64,000 bases of DNA from Beroe forskalii (GCA_011033025.1 WFMF01000096.1:433580-497579), one strand, 5' to 3'. Positions 1-13,000 are shown, counted from the first letter of the stretch. Numbers and translations: made by a program. The notes: a model not told the origin generated them from the letters alone.

Positions 1-19
1 ACGACCTTTCACATCCCAA

Positions 20-146
20 AACCCATCTTTCATTTCCTCCAACCCATCTTTCGTTCCCTCCTAACCTACCTTTCTTTCCCTCCTAACGCACCTCTCTATC
101 CCTTCTAACCCACCTCTCTTTCCCTCCTAACCCCCTCTCTTTTCAG
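20..146. repeat. Pyrimidine-rich tandem tract (CCTCCTAACCCA-like)
   Basis: Imperfect tandem units containing TTTCCCTCCTAACCCA lead directly into the splice acceptor of the GTPase exon. The mirrored copy is at about 6,828-7,005 on the other strand. Confidence 0.7.
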
Positions 147-407
147 TGTCGGAGCTACCCGATGATCGTGGTGGGTAACAAAGTGGACCGGGAAGGGTCA
201 CGTGACATCAGCAAGGATCACGTGGAGCGGATAGCACGTGACACTTGGCACGTGCCCCACATCCAGACCAGTGCTAAGGAGAACTTCAACATCACCGAGA
301 TGTTCAGGAGGGTGCTGTGTTTGATAAAGAACCATCAGAATGTGGAAGAGACTCAGAGGAGGAGGAAGATGAAGGGTAGAGGTAGAGAGTGCTGTGTGCT
401 GCTGTGA
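147..407 (+). CDS. Rap/Ras-like small GTPase, last exon (left palindrome copy)
   Basis: This exon starts after a pyrimidine-rich acceptor (TCTCTTTTCAG, AG at 145-146) in phase 0 and runs to a TGA. It encodes about 86 residues: the G4 motif NKVD in a VGNKVD context, the G5 motif TSAK, a final helix, a basic stretch (RRRKMKGRG) and a C-terminal CCVLL. CVLL is a CaaX box of the geranylgeranyl type, so the product would be membrane-anchored. By family knowledge it switches between GDP and GTP states and relays signals. The N-terminal half is not in this arm. The protein differs from the other copy at one visible residue (N for D in NHQNVEE). Which copy is used, or whether both are, cannot be told. 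Confidence 0.8.
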   Translation, partial: CRSYPMIVVGNKVDREGSRDISKDHVERIARDTWHVPHIQTSAKENFNITEMFRRVLCLIKNHQNVEETQRRRKMKGRGRECCVLL

Positions 408-2890
408 CAACGCGTTGCTAGGACACGTGACAACGCGCTGCTATGATACCACGCGTGATTTGTCACGTGACTTCACTATCACAACCACCAATCAGAGGAC
501 AGTGTTCACTTCTTGATGTGTGCCGTCACTCATTAGCCTGAAAAGTAAAACATTTCAATGGCCCATTCATGTCTTGTGGGTGTAATGTGGGATCTTGAAT
601 CAAGGTCCTATTACGACACCACGTAGGAAATCCCCACGTGTGCCCGAAATAGGCAGTTCAACGTATCAACCTACCACCTTGAGGTCTGATAATGACGCCG
701 TTTTAACGGCTTATTCGAATATAACGCGTGTGTTTCTCCAGCGCAAAGGACTCTTAACGAAGTTTGGACACCCTCGGCTAGTGCAATATATCTCTGTGTG
801 AGGTGGCATCAATAATACGAGAGGTAGGATCATTATTAACATACTATGTACATTGTACATGGTGGTGATCATGTATCAACTAGCAAAATAAATAGGTGGC
901 TGAGATGATAACACTATTATTACAGCGCATAGTGGTAAGCTCGTGACGTTGAAATACCTCCTCTCGATAGCGTATTGAAAGGGTTACTTACAGATTTGCA
1001 GCCATCGCATCTGGGGTGTATTTATGCTCAGATCTTCTTGATATATCATTGCAACGATTCAAAGCACCGAACCGGCGTAGCAATTCGTTCTTTTTGACCT
1101 TAATTGTAAATAATTTGTAAGGAATAATGATAAGCCTGTCAAAAAGGAATTGAATCTCAAGACTTATATTTACAGGAAATGTGAAAGGCAGCTGTAGATA
1201 GTTGGATTTAGAAGTCGACAATATGTTGGTTTTGTACTAAATTACAAGATTCGACTTGATCAGTATGAAAATCCCAATATTCTAGTCGCAGTTTTTATCA
1301 ATAAATTTAGATTTTTAAGCAATACATATTAATTTTTATATATATTAGATTCTTTGACGATATAATTAATCACATAATGATATTATGAGCACAGAATCAA
1401 AGTGTTTTATTTCACGTTCATATCACAGCCTCACAGGAGTTCTCTAATAAATGATATTTTATGACAGTAAATTTATTTGAGTTGGTCTAAATAAAAATTA
1501 TCCAATTTATTATTTAACTCTCAAGACATTTTAATATCACAGGGATTATGTTCTAATTTATAAGTCATATTTGAAGGGCTCTTTTTCAGATAATTTTTCG
1601 AAGGGTATTACTTTATAATACATACATACATTTGATTTATACTTTTAAATACACCAAATATTTTCAGATATAGAATTTTAACGATTCATCATCAGGAACA
1701 GATTAAGTTGACCTTAAATCTTAATGATACTTTAAATTTTAATATGATACATTTTACCTTATATCGTAATCAGAGATGCTGTTTATCAGAGATGACGTTT
1801 AAACTTGTTATTTCACATTCCATGATATATAATTAAACTGAAAACAAACAATGTTTGAAGCATTTTATTTCATGTTCCTAGATCAGGAATAAATATTACT
1901 GGATATAATTTTTTTTCAGTACGATAGATGACCAGAATGGTGTTGGATGATAGATATTGCTTTCATTATCATTATTAAATCTATTATGATATTTATTGGT
2001 GGTTAAAAACCCGTATAAACAGATTTGTTAGTTCGCTGTTATACAATTTGTCCTTTTCACTTGTTCTTTTCTGGACTCTCCGGTTGCTGGCCTCTGTAAG
2101 TCATTGATTCATTGCCATCGACGAATCTTTTAAACGAAATTTATTTGAATGACTGAAAGTTTCCTATTATCATTTTTATTGGCCCTTAATCCTTATACAA
2201 TTAAATTATCATAGGAAATAGAAATGTTGAAAAATTTTAAACTTGCGTTTAGTAATTACACATTGTCTTGTGCCCTTGTGGATTGACTTAAATGCTTAGA
2301 TGTGTCGCCATGTTACGATATCATATTATTGACATGTGATCTTTATACAGTAGTGTTTCAATGACGATTAACAGTGCTAAACTTTTAAAGCTTAAACTCT
2401 TGTTTGAATTTGATTAATAAATTTCCATCTTCATACAAATTGAAGGAAGCGTGAACAAAAATGTTTATTTTTGAATAAAGAAAAATTATGGCCTGCCTGC
2501 TGTTTTTTATTCTGAATATCAGTTATTTGTGTAACCTAATATACACGGCGTATATCTATAATCTAATGACATTGTTTTCTGAAAATGTGGGTGTTCGGAA
2601 TTCAATATCATTGTTCAGAACTTCTTACCCGAAATTCTCTGTTGGTGTAGCCCAAGCATTCCTCACATGACAAGCATATTCATAATTACTTATGCAAACT
2701 TTCTTGGGATTAAGATAGGTATTCGAAGGGGACGAAAGTATTATGGGAATAGATATCACATATCATTTTCCGATCCTACAACAAAACGATGATGGTTCCT
2801 TGTTGAATGATGAAATTACCTACCATTATATCTACATTTTGACAATTTATAAACTTCAGTCTTCAGTCTTCAGTACTTCAGATCAATAGA

Positions 2891-4077
2891 GAAGCTAATG
2901 ACATGGAACTGGAGGAATTTCATGCCGACCTATGATCTATTGAATTATATTGCTTGACGAAGTGTCAGTAGCCTTTAGAATGCTGTATTAGGTCAAAGGC
3001 CAAGGCTTCAGACATGAGTAACAACAACCAATCAGCGTGCTACACTCCACGTATATCTCGATGAAAATCGAGATAGCCAATGATCCGTATGATTTTCTGA
3101 AAGCTCTTTAAATTTCCAACTAACGATTTTCAACATTTCTGAGCTATCTCCATTCCTTCTTGGTCAAAAATGCGCACAAGATGACCTATTTTGCTAAACA
3201 AGCAAGAAAATTTCGCTAAGTTGATGACGTCATAATGACATCATAATGACGTCATCAGAACTCTCTTATAGCCAATTACCTACTCCTGTAGATGAACAAA
3301 ACATGACCTCGATCATGTCTCTACTATTTGTGGATCTTGAGATATGGGTCAGTGAGCGCGGACTCCTTTAACATAACTTTTGTTGCGCACGAATTTTCAT
3401 ACAGCGCGCTGTAGATTCTAGATTAGCCACCTCGGCCATGAGCGATTTTTTTCAAAATTTTCGAAATTTTTTCATTTTTTTTTCTTAAATTACTTTGGTT
3501 TTTTTTTTTTTTTTTTTTTAACTAAAATTTTAAATGGTTTTATTTTTTATTTACTTTAGTTTTTTTTTTGATTTTATTTTGATTTAATTTTGGTTTTACT
3601 TTTATTTTGTTTTATTTTGATTTTACTTTCATTTTCATTTCGTTTTCATTTTATTTTATTTTATTTTCATTTTAAAATGGTTTTATTTTACTTTGGTTTT
3701 ACTTTGGTTTTATTCTGGTTTTATTTTGATTTTATTTTGATTTTAATTTTATTTTGATTTTACTTTCATTTTCATTTCGTTTTCATTTCGTTTTCATTTC
3801 GTTTTCATTTTGTTTTCATTTTAAAATGGTTTTATTTCTATTATACTTTGGTTTTATTTTGATTTTATTTTGATTTAATTTTGGTTTTACTTTGATTGTA
3901 TTTTATTTTGATTTTCATTTTGATTTTTTAAAATTTTCATGTCATTTTTATTTCATTTTCATTCTATTTTCATTTCATTTTGGTTTTATTTTTATTTTTG
4001 TTAGATTTTAGGTTGATTTTACTTTGATTACAATAAAAATTGCTTAAAAAATGCCATTAGCCACCTCGGCCACCATA
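2891..4077. other. Palindrome spacer: dispersed repeat plus T-rich tract
   Basis: This is the unpaired loop between the two arms. About 3,040-3,420 is a copy, in reverse orientation, of the repeat found at 33.57-33.90 kb; both contain GACGTCAT-type motifs and a block with ATCGAGATAT and GAAAGCTCTTTAAATTT. About 3,440-4,020 is a T-rich array of TTTTATTTTGA/TTTTCATTTCG units. The T-rich array is bracketed by direct copies of TTAGCCACCTCGGCCA at about 3,423 and 4,057. No gene is seen. Confidence 0.75.
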
Positions 4078-7011
4078 CTGAAGTACTGAACTACTGAAGA
4101 CTGAAGTTTATTAATTGTCAAAAATGAAGATATAATGATAGGTTATTTCATCATTCAACAAGGAACCATATCATATTGATGTAGAATCGTAAAATGATAG
4201 GTGATACCTATTCCCATAATACGTTCGTCCCCTTCGAATACCTATCTTAATCCCAAGAAAGTTTGCATAAGTAATTATGAATATATGCTTGCATGTGAGG
4301 AATGATTGGGCTACACCAACAGAGAAGTTCTGAACAATGATATTGAATTCCGAACTCCCACATTTTCAGAAAACAAAGTTATTAGATTATAGATATACGC
4401 CGTGTATAATATTAGGTTACACAAACGACAGATATTCTGAATAAAAGACAGGAGGCAGGCCATAATTTTTCTTTATTCAAAAATAAAAATTTTTGTTCAC
4501 GCTTCCTTCAATTTGTATGAAGATGGAAATTTATTAATCAAATAAAAACAAGAGTTTAAGCTTTAAAAGTTTAGCACTGTTAATCGTCATTGAAACATTA
4601 CTGTATAAAGATCACATGTCAATAATATGATATCGTAACATGGCGACACATTTAAGCATTTAAGTCAATCCACAAGGGCACAAGACAATGTACTAAACAC
4701 AAGTTTAACATTTGTCAACATTTCTATTTCCTATGATAATTTAATTGTATAAGGATTAAGGGCCAATTAAAATGATAATAGGAAACTTTCAGTCATTCAA
4801 ATAAATTTCGTTTAAAAGATTCGTCGATGGCAAAAAATCAATGACTTACAGAGGCCAGCAACCGGAGAGTCCAGAAAAGAACAAGTGAAAAGGAAAAATT
4901 GTATAACAGCGAACTTACAAATCTGTTTATACGGGTTTTTAACCACCAATAAATATTATAATAGATTTAATAATGATAATGATAACAATATCTATCATCC
5001 AACACCATTCTGGTCATTTATCGTACTGAAAAAAAGTTTTATATTCAGTGATATTTATGCCTGATCTAGGAACATGAAATAGAATGCTTCAAACATTGTT
5101 TGTTTTCAGTTAAATTATATATTATGGAATGTGAAATAACAAGTTTAAACGTCATCGCTGATAAACAGCATCTCTGATTACGATATAAGGTAAAATGTAT
5201 CAAATTAAAATTAAGAGTATCATAAAGATTTAAGGTCAACTCAATCTGTTCCTGATGATTAATCGTTAAAATTTTATATCTGAAAATTTGGTGTATTTAC
5301 AAAAAAAAAGTATAAATCAAATGTATGTATGTATTATAAAGTAGTACCCTTCGAAAATTATCTGAAAAAGAGCCCTTCAAATATGACTTATAAATTAGAA
5401 CATAATCCTGTGATATTAAAATGTCTTGAGAGTTAAATAATAAATTGGATCATTTTTATTTAGACCAACTCAAATAAATTTACTGTCATAAAATATCATT
5501 TATTAGAGAACTTCTGTGATATGAACGTGAAATAAAACACTTTGATTCTGTGCTCATAATATCATTATGTGATTAATTATATTGTCAAAGAATCTAATAT
5601 ATATAAAAATTAATATGTATTGCTTAAAAATCTAAATTTATTGATAAAAACTGCGACTAGAATATTGGGATTTTCATACTGATCAAGTCGAATCTTGTAA
5701 TTTAGTACAAAACCAACATACTGTCGACTTCTAAATCCATCTATCTACAGCTGCCTTTCACATTTCCTTTAAATATAAGTCTCGAGATTCAATTCCTTTT
5801 TGACAGGCTTATCATTATTCCTTACAAATTATTTACAATTAAGGTCAAAAAGAACGAATTGCTACGCCGGTTCGGTGCTTTGAATCGTTGCAATGATATA
5901 TCAAGAAGATCTGAGCATAAATACACCCCAGATGCGATAGCTGCAAATCTGTAAGTAACCCTTTCAATACGCTATCGAGAGAAGGTATTTCAACGTCACG
6001 AGCTTACCACTATGCGCTGTAATAATAGTGTTATCATCTCAGCCACCTATTTATTTTGCTAGTTGATACATGATCAGCACCATGTACAATGTACATAGTA
6101 TGTTAATAATGATCCTACCTCTCGCATTATTGATGCCACCTCACACAGAGATATATTGCACTAGCTGAGGGTGTCCAAACTTCGTTAAGAGTCCTTTGCG
6201 CTGGAGAAACACACGCGTTATATTCGAATAAGCCGTTAAAACGGCGTCATTATCAGACCTCAAGGAGGTAGGTTGATACGTTGAACTGCCTATTTCGGGC
6301 ACACGTGGGGATTTCCTACGTGGTGTCGTAATAGGACCTTGATTCAAGATCCCACATTACACCCACACGACATGAATGGGCCATTGAAATGTTTTACTTT
6401 TCAGGCTAATGAGTGACGGCACACATTATTCAAGAAGTGAACACTGTCCTCTGAACACTGTCCTCTGATTGGTGGTTGTGATAGTGAAGTCACGTGACAA
6501 ATCACGCGTGGTATCATAGCAACGCGTTGTCACGTGTCCTAGCAACGCGTTGTCACAGCAACACACAGCACTCTCTACCTCTACCCTTCATCTTCCTCCT
6601 CCTCTGAGTCTCTTCCACATCCTGATGGTTCTTTATCAAACACAGCACCCTCCTGAACATCTCGGTGATGTTGAAGTTCTCCTTAGCACTGGTCTGGATG
6701 TGGGGCACGTGCCAAGTGTCACGTGCTATCCGCTCCACGTGATCCTTGCTGATGTCACGTGACCCTTCCCGGTCCACTTTGTTACCCACCACGATCATCG
6801 GGTAGCTCCGACACTGAAAAGAGGGGTTGATTAGGAGAAGGAGGTGGGTTAGGAGGGAAGGGAAAATGGGTTAGGAGGGACCGGAAGATGGGTTAGGAAG
6901 GAAGGAAAGATGGGTTAGGAGGGAACGAACATGGGTTAGGAGAGAAGGAAAGATGGATTGGAGGAAAGGAAAGCTGGGTTCAGAGGGAAGGAAAGATGGG
7001 TTTGGGAGGTC
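4078..7011 (-). repeat. Right arm of the giant palindrome
   Basis: Reverse-complement partner of 1-2,890. It differs by point changes and small indels, for example a short local duplication near 6,450 that is absent from the left arm. The inner end pairs at CTGAAGACTGAAG-type runs (about 4,078-4,112 with about 2,851-2,890). The outer end fades in the CCTCCTAACC-rich tract around 7,005. The arm divergence looks like a few per cent, judged by eye and not computed. Confidence 0.9.
6553..6813 (-). CDS. Rap/Ras-like small GTPase, last exon (right palindrome copy)
   Basis: Minus-strand twin of the exon at 147-407, with the same acceptor, phase 0 start, NKVD, TSAK, polybasic tail and CVLL prenylation box. 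It lies in the same orientation as the G-domain start exon at 24,742-24,593, which ends in phase 0. Together they could be one gene of about 190 residues, the usual Rap/Ras length, once an unseen middle exon of roughly 50-60 residues (switch II, G3 motif DTAG) is added. I did not find that exon between 6.8 and 24.6 kb, so the link is inference. Paralogues on either side of an assembly join are an alternative. Confidence 0.75.
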   Translation of the reverse strand, partial: CRSYPMIVVGNKVDREGSRDISKDHVERIARDTWHVPHIQTSAKENFNITEMFRRVLCLIKNHQDVEETQRRRKMKGRGRECCVLL

Positions 7012-8780
7012 GTGTCACCTTACAAGCTTTACAAGATGATGTGGTCACGTACACAACATCACTTCGCATTCTGATGTAAGATTTTAACAAGACATGTTAT
7101 CAAACATCAGTGTGAAATGTAACAACACCTTCCTGAATTCAACATGAGCCCTGTTCCCTACTCGCTTACTCACTGTTATTAGACGGAGTTTAATGAAGTT
7201 ATATGTGGAGTTTCAAATAAAGTGATGTTTTTAAAAACTCTCGATAGTCGATGGCTGAAGCCTGAACTATGTTGTTAAATCCAATTCAAGTTAGGCGATA
7301 GAAAACTAGGTTACTGGTTAAGGGTTTCGAAATGAAGAATTTTGTCTTCACAAATTTTGATTCACGAAATTAAGGCTTTAAATTTGGTTAGAAGGAACTT
7401 ATTCAATAAAATCCGGCACTGAGGCCTGAGGAGCATGATCTTTATAATGTAATCATTGTCGCAGGTAGTTGAAATCCAATACATCATACACCGAAACACC
7501 CAGTTGTTTTGTTTGCATATAACTCATGAAATATATAACTGAATCTGTTAGGACGTATTTTCATCTACAAAACCATACTAAGGAGGTGTTGCGATGCCAT
7601 CAACATTAATATTGTGATAAAATCTCTGTGATTAAAAAATAGAGTTCAAAAAAGGGGGAAAAGTTGGGACATCCCCTGTTTGCGACCTTAATTTGCTACT
7701 ATTATAATTCTGCCACCCCAAAGAGTTTTGAACATATCTTTGCAAGTCACTTCTTACTGTGAGAACCTAGTATTAGCAGTCCAAAAGCTGAAATTGCAAT
7801 ATTGTGATGGCAGGTACATTATTTTCATGATTGCTTTTTTCTCATTTCTGAGAAACTCTTTTTATCTTTGACCCTTATCTTTGCGCAAAATGTGCAACGC
7901 TTCACGAAAGAAATACTAAATTAGTATTTAAAAAACAGGGGCTTGAATGTTAAGTTGTCCAAACTTGATAGCAGCATACTAGCATAGCAATATGCGCTAA
8001 AGCGCTAAGTATCACTTTAACATAGCATGTATATTGTCCTTCTTAAAACTTTACATTTTACAAGAATGAGTAATGACGTGCTTTCCACTGAATTTGATAA
8101 CTTTATTACGTAATTTTAGCTTATCTAGTTTAAAATGCTGGCAAATCAGAATGTTCATTGTATGCACACCTTAATTTTACAGACAACCTATTAAATTACG
8201 ATGAAATGGCGTATTGTTCCAGAAAATTAATTACTTTTTCTTCAGACGATATAACTGAATATAATATTTGACGTCATTATGGCCCTCATTCCTCAATGTA
8301 TTAGCGCCCATCGAGCATTGCTAATCGCATTACAGGAGAGGTACAGGGTGCTACTTGTGTCAGGTAATTCAATTACAAACACTCATGGGACAGCCAGTCT
8401 ACACTGTGTACAATGTGATTGGAACCTTTAAGATATTCTAAACAATGGTGAAATCCTTCAGAATCCAATATTCCAGTGGGTATTTGGAATTTAGTTTTGT
8501 TGACTTGAAACTTTAAAACTGACAGTTTGTATTCTGTGTACCTATGACCCTTGTTCTGGAAAATAAAAGAAGTTATACATAATCAAGACTTTACACACGG
8601 GTCGATGATGACGTAGGTATGTCGTGTATGGGGGTCGTGTGTATTGTTTGTGTACTGTTTTCCCAACGTGAACAGTTTTAGTAAGCAGCTGGGAAACTTG
8701 AGGAAGCCCAGAAGGGCTAGAACTCAGATTCGATCAATTTTAAAAACCGAGTCGTAATGTTCCGAAATTTTCATGTTCTC
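7012..8780. other. Non-coding stretch, nothing recognised
   Basis: AT-rich sequence without a convincing reading frame, RNA gene or repeat boundary. If the GTPase exons at 6.8 and 24.6 kb belong together, this is intron. Confidence 0.5.
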
Positions 8781-9163
8781 ACACCCGGGTTTCTGTTACT
8801 AGAAAACTCGCAAAAAAAACTCGCAAAATAACTCGCAAGAAAACTAACCAGTTCTTGCCGCAGTTCCTGTGCAAAAATTATCGCGAGAAAAAACCATCGT
8901 TCTTTTCTCACGAAAAATTTGAAAACGTTTTTGCACATTTTCCTCTCGAGGATGCCCGCAAGGAAAATACGAAAAATGAATAATTGATTTTGGATCGAAT
9001 GTTACAAATAATGGGAATATTTAATTATGAGCCCCAATGACCTCCAAGCCCAACAAAAAACTCGAGTACACGTGCAGGAACTACGTTGATATAAATCCTG
9101 ATTTCTCACGAGTTTCTTCGCGAGTTTTCTCGTGAGTTTTTCTCGTAACAGGAACCCGGGTGT
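8781..9163. mobile_element. MITE with terminal inverted repeats ACACCCGGGTT
   Basis: The left end reads ACACCCGGGTTTCTGTTAC and continues with repeated AACTCGC units. The right end read backwards is ACACCCGGGTTCCTGTTAC followed by similar AAACTCGC units. Paired arms are about 70 bp and the whole is 383 bp. It has no transposase. The short open frames seen here on both strands are by-products of the repeated arms. I see no clear target-site duplication, so the superfamily is open. Confidence 0.7.
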
Positions 9164-9679
9164 AAGGCGAAGAAACAAACCCTTGAAAAACTGTCTCCCT
9201 GGGATCAGGCTGCATATAATGAAAAACAAAAACATCAGAATTTTCGTCCTCAGGCACATAATAAATCCCTTCACCCATCCTGACATGAATTATCAATGCT
9301 CACTTTGGTCTGCACAAGATGCTTTAAAGTCTCGCCACGCGTACGTCGAAGCCATCTCTTTATCAAGTAACCCCCTTGCGCTGAACATAGACGGTCTAAC
9401 GTCATCAACTTACAACATCGCGCTATGGTAATGACGTAATTTTAAGCGCCGATTTTTCATGCGGGAATATTGTTGTAGTGTCAGGAGCTGAGCAAAAAGC
9501 TGCTGCATAAAATGACAATACTATCATAATACGCATATTAAATATGCATATATGCTCTGTTACAGTGGTATGACAACTCAAAGGTATGTCGACCACATTG
9601 TACTACTTTATGGTATAATAGAGCTTTTACTCTTTTAGCTTTTTGCAGGGTGGGTACATTAAAATGTTACGAGTGAATT

Positions 9680-9752
9680 CCGGGGGGGGTAGGGGGGAGG
9701 GGGGTTAGGGGAGAGGGGGGGTTAGGGGATAGAGGGGTTAGGGGAGGGGGGA
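9680..9752 (+). repeat. G-rich simple repeat
   Basis: Runs of GGGGGG and GGGGTTAGGGGA-type units in otherwise AT-rich DNA. The tract could form G-quadruplexes. The run lengths may also be affected by sequencing error. Confidence 0.7.
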
Positions 9753-9839
9753 ATGAATGAAAACACATTTGTAACTCTGTACATCGCAGTGTGACAGAAA
9801 GGAGTAATATCCTTTTACTAATTGTCTTTCATTTCTCAG

Positions 9840-9997
9840 TTCTTCAATAACAAAGTTCAAACGATATTTAAAAGATGACAATGGCTACATCAAGACAACA
9901 CAGAACATCCAGGAGGTTGCCAAGACAACACAGAACACCCAGGAGCTGGTTGTCATGACAACACACCTCACATGTGATTACAAAATGGACATCAGTA
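9840..9997 (+). CDS. Possible isolated exon of unknown protein
   Basis: An open frame of about 52 codons lies between a good acceptor (TTTCATTTCTCAG) and a good donor (GTAAGT at 9,998). The predicted peptide has a near-repeat (TTQNIQEVAK, TTQNTQELVV) followed by a segment with Cys (THLTCDYKMD). I do not recognise a family, and no neighbouring exon in the same strand and phase was found. It may be a chance open stretch. Confidence 0.3.
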
Positions 9998-10003
9998 GTA
10001 AGT

Positions 10004-13000
10004 CCTGTAGTTGCACTGTGTTTCAGGTTTCGTAGCACTTGCTGCTGACATTATGTGCACAAGATGAATAGACTAAAGAGATGATATCATCTTTTCCAAT
10101 CGAGGAAGATGGAATGTACCCAGGAATCTATATAAATAATCTCTGTGTTCGTGCGTCTGTCTTTACGTCTGTCTGTGTTGGTTTCAGCGCTATTTAAAAC
10201 ATGCGTGCAATATTTCTTATTGATCTACACTAAAACATGTTCAAAAACAAAGGATGAGTGTCTTTATCAAGGGTAAACCAAAATTGGCCTATAGCTAGTT
10301 GAATCATAGTTACAAGCCGTTGGCAGCTGGATACAAGATGATCCACAGGTATCAGGTTGATTGTTGTCGCGAATCATCAGGGGGCAAACTCTAGTGAATA
10401 GCATTAGTAGAACTCGTGCTAGGTTATCATCAGGTTCTCCTTTCCGGCATTGGATAACACTCCTAAAATTCAACACAATGGGCGCAAGAAGGAAGGAACC
10501 GATGTAAGGGGTGGAATTTTCGATAAAGGGATACATATAGATGCAATGGGCGCTCTAGTATATCGTTATAGACGACACTCTTGGATCAGCAAATCCTCTT
10601 CAATAGAAACCTAAATTAAACTTTCAATATGGAAACCAACGGGAATGGAGAAACAAATTGGGAAATAAAAGGGGTACAAAAAGTACAAAAGATTGTCATC
10701 TGACCCCCTCGCGACCAGACGGTTTGTAATAAAGTATTGCCCAAACACCCCAAAGGGGAGTATCCGGCAAGTTTTGGCTAGTTAAATAAAAAAAATCATC
10801 AGGAATGCGACACGGCGAAGGGATCAAGAATCTAGGTATGCACTACATTTTAAAGTTTGAACGTCATATACGCACAATATATTGCATAGACCATGGTAGT
10901 AGTTAAGTAGTCAATATTGCACTACCTCTGATAAGACAATGTTCATCTTAAGCAGTCCAGTGTCTTGGAAATGTCTTGAAATTTACACGATAACTACTAA
11001 TAGTTCTAATTCTAGAAGTGGGATGTACCAGCAAAGGCCCAGACGGCGCCCAGCAATGGGGGCTAAACGTTGGAGACGAGTGCTACTAAGCTGGATGGAA
11101 CGAGAGCCCCGTTCCTCCCAGTTGCCATTCCACCCGGCAGGATGGCTTTGCCAGCCCAGTGGCAGAGTCAGGCCCCTCCTTCTGTGACTGGAGTAGGGGC
11201 TACCTCCATAGCATCCTCCATATCTAGGGGCGGCTAAATTACAGTCATGTTCTTAAGACACCTACTCAGAGGTTTGAAGTCTGAAGTGGTTGCAGATTGC
11301 AGAATCGTCGCCAGCTCTCTTAACTACTTAGGTAATTATTTACAGGTTATCGTTGGTTTTATTCGACCGCTGTTTGGTTTAGATTTATACCAAAATGTAC
11401 TAGAGTTCCATTGATCCCAATCAAGACCTCTAGATATTGATATGTTGTTAGTGGAAAATCGAAGGAATTCTTTGTTCCCATCACCAAAATCATTTCAAAT
11501 TTTATGAAAATGCTAAAATTCTTTCAGCTATATCAAGCAATCAGAACCTCTTAGAAGTGGACATGAATGGTCGCAGCTGCCAAAATTCGTATCTGGCATA
11601 CCATCAAACGTATCTCAAGTTTTTTGCTTCTTTCGATTCTCGGATAGCCCAATATGTGAATATGTGAATAATTTAGGACAAAAAACTGCTTCACGTGAAA
11701 ATGGAATTTCCTAAAAAAGTATAAATGCCGATTACAAGCTGTCTTTTGTTCCACCAGTATCGAAGTTATAGATTGTACTGTTTGTAGTTGACCTTGAAAC
11801 CCCGCTGCTCCAAAATATCACGTAATAGCTGTAGCACATGACAGACATGTTTTGTGCTAACGACCTAAAATAACACATAAACCCGAAAAAAGCACATGAA
11901 AGTTGTCCAAATAATTAGTTATGACCCGCTAAATACTAAATAACGTAATTTATCATGATTGTGCCAGTGTTGCAAAATTGCAACATCGATGTAATTTGGA
12001 TGTTATAGTTCACGTAATATAACTAAAGAATCAATACTTTATAATCGGCTTCAATCAGAGTCCCCAGCGGCCTGCACGGGAGTCGGGACCTCCCGCAGGG
12101 AGGTCCCTGTTGCCAGGGCTATTGTGCATGAGAACGAAACCGTACCTCCCCAGGAATGAGTTTCTATCAGTTTGACAGAATAAAAAATAAGTCCCCAAAG
12201 AAACACGTGAAAACGTTAAATTCTTCCTGCTGCAAGAATGCAACATGCCCGCAACATGCCGGCGTTGCGTTTTTCCCGAAGAAGGACGTTGATGGGACTT
12301 TGAGAGTCTTTGACCAATCTTAATTATTTGGTTCAAGAACAAAAAACAAAACAAAACAAAAAAAGCTAAAACTCATCCAAAAATACTAAAAAGCTGAATC
12401 CTGAATGGGTTGATATTGCTTCTTTTATAATTATCACTGTTCTCCCTCTTTGAGTCTTTTGACTGTCCGAGATAAAGTCATAAATCAAGAAAAGGTTTAT
12501 GACTTTATGACAACGATGGTTGCAATTCGCTTCATGTTGCTTCATGTCACGTTTGATGATTACCAAGGAGAGAATTAAATTAATTACAAAGGAGAGAATT
12601 AAGTTTAGATTTAATAACTCTAATTTAGTACCTAGAATGCTTTATTCAAATTATTGTGATAATAAACAATTTTGTAACTGCTACCTAGATATTGAGCAGT
12701 TCATAAACTAGCAGGACCAGTCTGCTACATCATTACTCACTCTGCGGTGCTACGCTACTTTATATTTTATAAATACCTCAAAATTGATCAACTGCCCAAT
12801 AGCTAGCGGTAACAAAATTGTAAATTTTGCAATAATTTGAAAAAGCATTGTCTCAACTCAGCCAGTAAGCGTAGGTATATAATAGTACGATATCATTTAA
12901 CTTTGATTGAATCCCGAAAAAAAAATTGCCCCAATCTCCCAACACAATAAAAAAAGTAGAATTACAAACCAGAGAAGCCGTAGAACAAAGGGGGTGCTTT

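Larger units (their letters stand above)
1..2890 (+). repeat. Left arm of a giant palindrome
   Basis: Read from its start, this stretch matches the reverse complement of the 7,011-4,078 stretch base for base, with scattered substitutions and short indels. Landmarks pair at a nearly constant coordinate sum (about 6,942-6,960): the GTPase exon 147-407 with 6,813-6,553, the 68-codon open stretch 595-801 with 6,347-6,141, and the sequence at 2,488 with about 4,463. The arm starts at or before base 1, so the true outer end is not visible. Apart from the exon I see no gene in it. Most of it is AT-rich intron or flanking sequence. It could be a real segmental inversion-duplication or a fold-back join of two haplotypes in the assembly. 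Confidence 0.9.
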
